Source: Musa acuminata AAA Group
Lineage: Eukaryota > Streptophyta > Magnoliopsida > Zingiberales > Musaceae
DNA: 64,000 nucleotides
Assembly (NCBI RefSeq): GCF_036884655.1
Contig: NC_088340.1
Location: 5,229,501-5,293,500, forward strand
Direction of reading: 5' to 3'
Within the stretch, counting starts at the first letter, position 1, and each line of letters opens with the position of its first letter. Below are positions 56,206 through 64,000 of this stretch, piece by piece. The translations under genes and the position numbers were made by a program. Below the pieces are notes generated by a model that saw only the letters and a list, made by a program, of their open reading frames with translations, ran no database searches and had not been told where the DNA came from.

Positions 56206-58293
56206 ATTTTTCGACGATGTTTGAACACGATTGCACGAGGGAAGAGGCTCCTAAGTTATTGACCTTTTTCTAGTTGTGTATTTTGATGAGATTTTGTTTG
56301 GAGGGTGAGAAGATTTGGAAGAGTTCTTCCACTTGTTTATCCTGTAATGTAAATGAAATATATTCTCTATTATTATGTTGATAAAAATAAATTCTTTTTG
56401 TTTTACTTATTTGGATTACTGCAAAATCAATCGGAATTAATACTACTGAGACATAAAAAAAAAAGATGTAAGAAGACTTTACCATAAATAATATAAGTAG
56501 CTTTGGTTAGATGTATCATCAAACATACAAACTTAGATTTGGACAAACAATTAGGCAGCTTAAGTTTTTATTATGTAGTAATAGTTTGAACACAATATGC
56601 AAAATATGTTAATAAATTAAGAGTATACTTTCCAGATAATATAAAATATACATTAAACACGTAGAATATTCATCTAATGATAATATAACATCCTTATTTA
56701 TTAAAGATTAATGATTCAAAATCATATTAAATAAAATTATCATGATCTCAATTATTAAAAGTAAGATCCTATGATCAAATTACCTCTTCCTAAGTTATCT
56801 TTAAGACACCATAGAAGCTATTCAACATGCTTCATTTGGTGAGACTATAAAGCTCTTCTTATGGATCGACACCGAGTACAAAATGCTTCTACACGGAATC
56901 AAACATGAGATCTATCGATATGGATTTTACAGCAGTATATTTATCAATTAAGATTGACAAGATAGCTCCAGCAACCCTCAAAAGACAAAACAAAAACCAC
57001 ATCTTTCGAAGCAAGCAGTCTGGATCGAGGTCGATGTTTTATTATTAGGTATATTATTCCTCGAGCTACAGCATGCTTCGGTCGCTGCCTCACCACCATC
57101 GAATAATTTAATGTGTCCGATAAGAGTCAGATTGCTTGTGGCCAATCCGCAGCGGCTCACGAGACGTCGTCACTTACAATGTGAGTGGGTGGCATCAAAT
57201 CTCACACCAAGTTAACGAGTCACTGAGTGCTCACTGTCCGCCACCAGCCGCTGTCGCCTCCGGCCGCCCATCATGTCCTCTGGCCCGAGGAAAACAATCA
57301 ATGCGTCCGGGATGAATAAGGAAAGCTCGCCCACCTGCACTGTTTTTGTCGCCATCCGAACTAATTGACTCTTCCATTTTTTATTGACATAAATTATTAA
57401 TCAAAATATTTAAATTAAATCTTACCTATTTTTAATACAAAATTAATTAAGATATTATATACTCTCTCATTTAAAAGCTTGATAATATCATTAATATATC
57501 TCAAATCAAACCTGCGTATGAGTAGTGTTCAGTGGTGACTGATGAATCCACTAAGTTTTTTTCATTTAAAATTACTATTTAAATTTAAAATATAATACTA
57601 TTTTATTATATTTTTATAAATTAATCTTAAGATCGTCTATTCTGCGACGGGAAACTAATTAGAGCTCTTGCTGTAGCAACACCGGAAGTTGCAATAAGGA
57701 CTGTGAGTTGACGGAAGTGGTGGGACTTGGTGCTGCCGCCGACGCGATGGAAGCAATACCGAGCACCGAGCCATAAGGACGCCAAGGTTTTCGGTTCACT
57801 GAATATGTCAAATGATCAATATCACCAGTGTTATCTTTCCTTGCAGAAAGAAAGAGAATAGGTGACATGAAATAAACAGGCACAAACTATTTATGATGGG
57901 ACAATAAAATGATGTTTTCGAAGATGGACAATGTAGTGATGTTACGTAAAGAAAGAGTGTTTCTTTTGAACAGTTGATCTAAGTTCTTCGGATGCAGCTC
58001 CCCAAGGGGGTATTATCATATCGAAAGATCCAAATGCAGATCATCAAATGTCATCAAACAGTCGACTAAGCTCTTCACAAGACAAGCAAAGTTGCTAAGA
58101 GAACGCATGCGATTAGAGACTGCAAGCCTTCTCGTTATGACAAGAACGTCCATGGCAGCACACTATGTGAAGCAGAACCCAAGTGGAAGAAGCTAAAGAA
58201 AGCAAAGCCTACCAGTGGTAGACCAGAGATCATATGACATCCATGAAATGTAGCAGGAGAAATTGTAGTGTCTGAGGAAGGAGGAGGCGAGGT
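56206..58293. other. Region between convergent ILR1-like and thaumatin-like genes
   Basis: AT-rich, with a more GC-rich patch at 57160-57310. The 3' ends of both genes fall here. No further gene or bounded repeat is supported; the small frames present lack any recognisable motif. Confidence 0.6.
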
Positions 58294-59037
58294 TTAGTGT
58301 TGAGGGCAGAAGGTGACGAGGTAGCTGGCGCCGGTGCAAGTGAGGATGCTGGTGGGGTCGTCGTAGGCGTAGGAGTACGCCCGGGGGCACGCCGCCTTGA
58401 ACAGTCTCGAGTACGCCGTGGGCTTGCACTGCTGCGGGCCGCCGAAGCTGCCGGTGCAGCAGTACCGGGGGGAGCCGAAGGCGGAGCAGGCGCTCTTGCA
58501 GGCCACTACCCGGTTGTCGGTGCCGCCGCGCACAGCCAGCCCCGCCGGGCACACCTCGTTGAGGTCGCTGACGCAACCGGCGCGCCCGCACTGACCGCTC
58601 CCCCGGAACGGCGTCATGGACATGCCCAGGTTGTAGCCGTCCACCAGGCTCACGTCGTAGAAGTCCTGCTGCCGCCCCTGCCCCAGCGTGAACTCCGCGA
58701 GGGTGGCCGGCGGCGCACCCCCGAGGCCGTTGCAGTAGAGGGCGCCCCCGCAGTCGCCGGTGGCGCAGCGGCCGCGCCCAGTGGCCGAGTCGAAGGCGCA
58801 GCCCCTGCGGCCCCAGACGCGACCGGACCAACCCGCCGGGAGCCGGAGGGAGTAGGCCTGGTTGGGGAGGAGCTGGAAGCCGCCCCTGGCCAGCACGGCC
58901 TTGCCGGCGCTAGGCTGTATGCCCGGCCACACCGTCTCCCTGCACTTGTTGTACAACGCCAGCGTCGCCGCCGCCGACGGACCGGCATTGGCCAGAACCG
59001 ACAGCAAAACCCCCAAAATCCAGAGCCTAGAATCCAT
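58294..59037 (-). CDS. Thaumatin-like protein (PR-5 family), secreted
   Basis: Single exon of 247 residues, ATG at 59037, stop ending at 58294. An in-frame extension to 59130 exists but has no ATG, and the signal peptide (MDSRLWILGVLLSVLANAGPSAA) follows the chosen start. The mature protein has all 16 cysteines of the large thaumatin-like class, the signature GRGRCATGDCGG, and candidate acidic-cleft residues (Arg in WSGRVWG, Glu in AEFTL, Asp in DFYDVSLVDGYN and in AYDDP). The family comprises secreted defence proteins that bind or hydrolyse beta-1,3-glucans or act on fungal membranes; some respond to stress or ripening. There is no C-terminal extension for vacuolar targeting or GPI anchoring, so apoplastic secretion is most likely. 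The gene is very GC-rich, as often in monocot intronless genes. Confidence 0.97.
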   Translation of the reverse strand: MDSRLWILGVLLSVLANAGPSAAATLALYNKCRETVWPGIQPSAGKAVLARGGFQLLPNQAYSLRLPAGWSGRVWGRRGCAFDSATGRGRCATGDCGGALYCNGLGGAPPATLAEFTLGQGRQQDFYDVSLVDGYNLGMSMTPFRGSGQCGRAGCVSDLNEVCPAGLAVRGGTDNRVVACKSACSAFGSPRYCCTGSFGGPQQCKPTAYSRLFKAACPRAYSYAYDDPTSILTCTGASYLVTFCPQH

Positions 59038-59267
59038 GTTCACTTCGATGTTAACGGTGGTGGCGGTGATCACTCTCCTCCCACTCTTATCACCAGTGTT
59101 AATGAGGTCAGATATCAGAGCAGGCAACAATACCGCGCTCTCCCACTACCAAAATGGTCTTACTGCTCATGGGAATGGAGTGACACGGTGAAAGCAACTC
59201 GAGGTAAGCATCGTCAGAGTAACATATCTTAATTTGGTGGGGTGAGGGTCGACTGTGTCAGGTACGG

Positions 59268-59275
59268 ACATATAT
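59268..59275 (-). promoter_or_regulatory. Possible TATA box of the thaumatin-like gene
   Basis: On the minus strand CTATATATG, about 235 bases before the ATG. This implies a leader of about 200 bases; no nearer TATA-like sequence stands out. Confidence 0.35.
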
Positions 59276-59858
59276 AGACGAAGAAGAAAACCGTAGCATT
59301 TGTACAAGACATACACATTAATTGGGAGTCTCCTCACATGATCAAAGCGTCGAACTCCTTCAACATCGACACTGCTGCAGCGAAAGCATCTCCTCATGGT
59401 CACAGTCACCGAGGCTTGGAAAAGACATGGTGGACTTCTGACATAGGAGAGAAAAAGCAAAGCTTGGCCATGTGACAGCCACACATGGAACGAGGAGGGG
59501 GGTGGACTCTGCAGAGATTCTCTCGGCATGGTTGTCGTCTTGTCCGCCAGGATTTGAACTGTTCAAAGCATGTGAGCTGGTAAAAGCTTTGTCGCTGCAT
59601 GCAGCAGTGGACTCTGCATCTTCGCACGATGAGGTCACGGTGGTACCGAGAGAAGGGCAATTTCCTGCTTCCTTTCTCTTAACAGTTGACATCGTCCGCC
59701 ATGATACCAGAAAGCAAAGCAGGTGGATCAGCCCATGGGGTAGACTTTGGTAAAGCGTTCTCGTACTGTTTCGTAGAATATGGGTCCATAGCCAGCTGCC
59801 ATCCGGTCCGGTCCGGCCCGGCTGGGACCGGTTCGGCCCATTCATGTTATAATTAATC

Positions 59859-59861
<3 letters not shown>

Positions 59862-59896
<35 letters not shown>
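59862..59896. repeat. TA microsatellite
   Basis: About 17 uninterrupted TA units. Confidence 0.9.
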
Positions 59897-59903
<7 letters not shown>

Positions 59904-60226
59904 TTCTTCTTTTTTTTCTTCCAAAAAGGTCTCTTTTTCGATGAATTCTCGGAAATGTTTTTTTTCTGACTTTTCCTGTAAAATGCCTCTCATTTTTGGG
60001 GAAGTATCCTTCATTTTCATAATTTTTTAACCATGTTATTTTTTTTAATATAATGCCTAGAATATCTTAGATTTTTTTCGTCTAATTCCTAGAATATCCT
60101 TGATTTGATAAATCAATCTCTTACCAATTTTTTTCTTTTTTTTATAGTGTTTCTGTGCTACGTTACATTATTTTTATATAATGTGATAGTATTTTTAGTA
60201 AAACTAAAAAATATTATAATGCAATA

Positions 60227-60253
60227 CAAAAATATTATATTATAATATTTTTG
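60227..60253. repeat. 27-bp near-perfect palindrome
   Basis: CAAAAATATTATA, one T, then TATAATATTTTTG. The surroundings (60150-60320) are also partly self-complementary, with GTGCTACGTTA and GCACTACGTTATAG motifs, like the core of a folded MITE. Confidence 0.65.
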
Positions 60254-61193
60254 CACTACGTTATAGTGATTTCTATATTATTGAAAATACTATAATATAA
60301 TATAAAATTATTGTAATTAGATCAGTTCATCTTATTACATAAGAAAAGAGAGGAAAAAAAAAATAGATAAACAAAACATTGGAGAATTTCAGAAATAAGA
60401 GGCACTACTTCTCATCAAAAACTAAAAAAAAAGGTACTTTTTTCATAAATTCATTTTATCCTTATTTGTATTTCTAAAAAAAAATTATCTATTAATCATA
60501 ATCTCTAAAATTCAGTATCTATTATTATTACCTCATGGACCGGTACATAATAATCATTAACTAAAATTCAGTGAAAGCATACCAATGGAAATAATAATTA
60601 CTTAATATTCGAAGAAATAAACGCGTAGAATCTAAATAGAACGATTATTATGATCCATATTAATATAGTTTTAGATATTCACTAGTCACATTATGTGGAG
60701 TTTCAATACTTAGAAAGCTTTCTAATATGCCCTAATAATTGTCTATAATTGATAAAATCACTTCTTCATCATCTAGAAGAGCATGAGTTAGAAAACACAA
60801 AAAAATCTTGAAGGAACAAACTGCATGCAATGAACAGTCCATTTTCAAATTTTGATCTCAATTATACAAACATGACATAAGGGATCTAATGATTCTAATA
60901 ATGTCGAAGGCATGTGAGAGAATGTTTAGATTATTTATGTTGTTAGAGGTGAATATAAATAAAATATTCTTTTTGTGTCCATTAGAAATTATAATGCAAT
61001 TGTAATGGTTTGGTGGATTATTTTAATGGGCCGGCGGAAATGTGATCGAAAGCCCAATTTCTTGGAAGATGGGAATCGAATCGCCGGCCCCATTTCCAGC
61101 CCTATTTCGTTGGACTTCCTTTCCGATTAGTTCGGTGAAGAAGTGCCGAACACGGAAGCTGCTTGTCGCCGGTCGCCGCTGCCCCTGGCGACG

Positions 61194-63787
61194 ATGGAAG
61201 ACGAGATCGTCCAGAGGGTGCTGGAAGGGGGAGGCAGGGACTACTACTTTTCATCGGCCTCCGCCTCTCCGCCTTCCCCAACCCCTTCCTCCTCGTCCAT
61301 TCTCCAGTCCCTCCCTCTCCATGTGGTAATCCATCTATTCCCCTCATCCCTCCTCTTCTTGAACCTTTACTGCTATTCTTCGGATTCCTAACGTCGGAAT
61401 TGATATGTGAAGTCCTTCGATCATGGGTATTATCTTCTGGTCAAGGCCGTTCAAGAACTCCGGGACAAGAAGGACGGGCGCATTGTCACCGTTGGGATCG
61501 GCGGCCCCAGTGGATCCGGAAAAACCAGGTGATGCGTTGTGGTTTCTCTAAAATTCGTGAAAATTGCTCTGTACCAATCGGAAAGGGCGTTTCTTTATTA
61601 TAATTTTGTCCCTTTGATGAACATAGCTTGGCGGAGAAGGTGGAATCGGTGCTTGGCTGTGTTGTCATCTCCATGGAGAATTACCGCAATGGAACTGATG
61701 ACGGGAACGACTTGGACTCAATAGACTTTGATACCCTCGTCCGCAACCTCCAGGTTTTCTTGTTTCTTACGAGTGGTTTAGTCTTTAGCTTCGCTTATAT
61801 TGTCGAGGGTTGTGATTGGAGTTGAAGATATTGGTTTGATAATTGGACCCCAGGATTTGATGAAGGGTAAGGATACTGAGATGCCATTGTTCGATTTCCA
61901 AGAAAAAAGGCGAATTGGCATGAAGCGCTTGAAGATTTCTTCGTCTGGAATAGTGAGCCTCATTTTGCCAACACTTGGTTTTGGTTGTTATTTTTTTTGT
62001 TAATTTTGCTTTGGTTCCACTGATAGCCTCTCCTTGCAGGTAATCGTGGATGGTGCATATGCACTGCATTCATCTCTTCGATCTCTTCTTGACATCAGGG
62101 TTGCTGTGGTAAGTGCTGGAATTCTTCTTGGTACTTTCTTCTGTGAATTCACTGTTCTTAACTGGCATCGTCTGAGACCTCAGGTTGGTGGAGTCCATTT
62201 CAGCCTACTGTCTAAAGTTAGGCATGACATTGGAGACTCGTGTTCTCTGGACTACCTGATTGACAGTATATTTCCTCTGTTCAGGAAGCATATTGAGCCA
62301 GACCTTCATCATGCACAGGTTTTTTATGCTAGTTTTTAGTTTTTAGGATACATTTATTTATATGACAATATCTCTCTTGCTTATGTTAGTAATTTTAGCT
62401 CATTGGCTGCTGTTCTCTAGATTAGAATCAACAACAGCTTTGTCTCATCATTCAGAGAACCTTACTATAAGCTGAAATGCAAAAGTGAGGTTAGTATATT
62501 TTCTTGCCAGTTATTCCAAGATGTTCAGCCTTAACTTTCAGTGGTTCCGGTTGGACTTTGTTGGTTATGGCGGGATGATCACTATTTAAGATCTGATAGA
62601 TGACCTTCAGAGGAGCATATTACAAAAATGATATTTGCTAATCCATTTAAAGTTGCACATCATAAGTTTCAGTGAATCAGTAGCACTATCCTCTTTTATC
62701 TATAAACGTTTAGCTTGAACTTCCAGTGCAATTCTATATCTGGTATATCCTTAGATCTTAAAATAAAATTACATCTCATATATTCAGTCTTAATCCTACT
62801 TAATCTAAAATCTTTAGTTTTTAAGGATTGCCTCCACAACTGATGTATACCAATTCTAGTCTTTTTGTGTTTTTCATTGCATATAAAGTTCATTTTCATA
62901 ATTAGGTTGTTGTTGTTTCTACAGTCTCCTAATGGAAACAGTTCATATTCTATAGTTGGAAATGAAGCAGAAACTGAAAAGTGAGTGTGTGATATGTTAT
63001 TTTGTAACTTCCTTTAACTGTGAAATTCCATATGCCTGATAATTAATGCTTAAGTCCCCGATGGTTCATGGTTCATGAAGCCTTACCTGAATAACCTAAT
63101 TAAAATTTCTCTCATTTCTTTTCTTTGTATGCAGCTTTATTGAGATGTACCTTCGACCACCATTTACATCTGAAGAGGCAAAAATAAATGACTGGATAAA
63201 AGTTCGACAATGTGGCATTAGATACTATTTGTCATTAGGTGATCAACGAATTGTTGACAAACACTTCATCATTCGGCCAAAAGCTGAGTTTGAGGTATGT
63301 GATGTCCAGCATATTACTAAATATTAATAGTCTCTATTGTTGTTTAGTATAATTTTGTTCCCTACTTGCTTGTCATTGTTCTTCACACATTGGACTATCA
63401 GCACTTCTAATGCTTGATTAACTGCAAGTATCTTGTTGCTTTTGATACATCCCATCTGCACAAATTATCCATTGCTGTCCTTGTCTTTTAAAAAGGGAAG
63501 TCTTCGTTGCTACCTATGGTAGTAATATCTGAATCGTTTGACCTTGTTAATGGTATTAGTTTATCTCCTCTGATCATTATTCTTTTTATTATGTATTTTT
63601 TATCCATGAGCTGTTGTTCCAGGTTGGACGGACAACCCTTGGCGGATTGCTTGCTTTGGGCTACAATGTTGTAGTTAGTTACAAGCGTGCATGTACATCT
63701 TTCCATAATGGTCAAGTGTTGATTGCTCTAGAGACTATCGACACTCTTAACGAGACATTCATGGTGTTGAAGGGCACAAGCAGGAAG
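61194..63787 (+). CDS. Uridine kinase-like P-loop/CYTH-domain protein (At2g01460 type), 5' ten exons
   Basis: Ten exons from ATG 61194: 61194-61325, 61413-61528, 61627-61753, 61854-61952, 62040-62108, 62184-62318, 62421-62489, 62925-62980, 63135-63294, 63623-63787, all GT-AG, giving 376 residues; the rest lies beyond the right edge. A Ser/Pro-rich N-terminus is followed by a phosphoribulokinase/uridine kinase-type domain with Walker A GPSGSGKTS (76-83), then ISMENYR, VIVDGAYALH and SLLDIRVAVVGGVHF. After it comes a CYTH-like segment (FIEMYLRPP, IKVRQCGIRYYLSL, GGLLALGYNVVV). This arrangement matches plant proteins related to TTM1/TTM2, but is closer to Arabidopsis At2g01460, which I recall as having a second kinase/CYTH repeat. 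No substrate is established as far as I know, so nucleoside kinase or triphosphatase activity should not be assumed. Intron positions between kinase motifs are regular and no lesion is visible. Confidence 0.92.
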
Positions 63788-64000
63788 GTAAGGATGTCCA
63801 ATTGCCCCAAAGTATTTGCAATTTCAGTTTTTAGGGAACTATTAAAAGTTTTGGTATATCCTTTTTTTAAAACATTCTTGTTCCATGTCCCATTTTTTAT
63901 AAGAACAAATAGATTGTCCTCATATTAATTTTTTGGGGTGTATTTGCAATTTTGATTGTCAGTTCTTAATAAGTTTGCTGAGGGTTGGTGATTGTCATTT
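63788..64000 (+). other. Intron of the kinase-like gene running to the window edge
   Basis: Donor GT at 63788. No following exon matching this family is recognisable before 64000. Confidence 0.7.

Larger units (their letters stand above)
59038..61193. other. Region between divergent thaumatin-like and kinase-like genes
   Basis: It contains a TA microsatellite (about 59862-59896) and a strongly AT-rich block (59920-60560). That block includes a 27-bp palindrome at 60227-60253 and possible long weak inverted arms. No coding exon is supported before 61194. Confidence 0.6.

Noticed and set aside
59038..59130. 31-codon N-terminal extension of the thaumatin-like frame
   Set aside because: It contains no ATG and would bury the signal peptide.
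58297..59232. Long Ala/Gly-rich plus-strand frame of 311 codons
   Set aside because: It is antisense to the thaumatin-like gene. High GC suppresses stops; the minus strand has the signal peptide, 16 cysteines and signature.

Overview
The window is nuclear DNA of a flowering plant. Every host gene is split by GT-AG introns, coding segments match plastid and endomembrane proteins of land plants, and the introns are packed with hAT and Ty3/gypsy elements. The very GC-rich first exons (ILR1-like gene, thaumatin-like gene) and the type of repeats suggest a monocot, perhaps the banana order (Zingiberales). That placement is an impression, not a demonstration.

Five host genes are visible. (1) Plastid LepA/EF4 translation GTPase, plus strand, last 17 coding exons at 2544-35266; its 5' part lies left of the window. 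(2) A plastid COG0354 (YgfZ/IBA57-like) folate-binding protein, minus strand, 12 exons at 37728-46484, convergent with LepA. (3) An ILR1-like IAA-amino acid amidohydrolase, plus strand, 5 exons at 50969-56205. (4) A single-exon thaumatin-like (PR-5) protein, minus strand, 58294-59037. (5) The first 10 coding exons of a uridine kinase-like/CYTH protein of the Arabidopsis At2g01460 type, plus strand, 61194 to beyond the right edge.

The accessory content sits almost entirely in the LepA introns. Two of these have grown to about 8.6 kb and 9.5 kb. They hold a decayed hAT transposon with its transposase gene (5829-10689, exact 8-bp target duplication), several non-autonomous hAT elements (457-2164, 1264-2138 nested inside it, 3862-4980, 15239-15736, 16455-23508, 26984-27168, 27371-27954, 33379-33564), a complete young Ty3/gypsy chromovirus (16494-22901) nested inside one of them, and a reverse-oriented solo LTR of a related element (30005-30666). 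Most boundaries were fixed by reading the target-site duplications directly.

The host genes do not form one pathway. LepA and the COG0354 protein both act in the plastid (translation, and probably Fe-S protein maintenance). The ILR1-like hydrolase releases auxin in the ER, and the thaumatin-like protein is secreted. I found no tRNA, rRNA or CRISPR. No wholly new gene system is evident. The most unusual signals are the nested hAT colonisation of one housekeeping gene, an active-site change in the protease of an otherwise intact young retrotransposon, and a possible spliced leader with a UUCG hairpin in its LTR.
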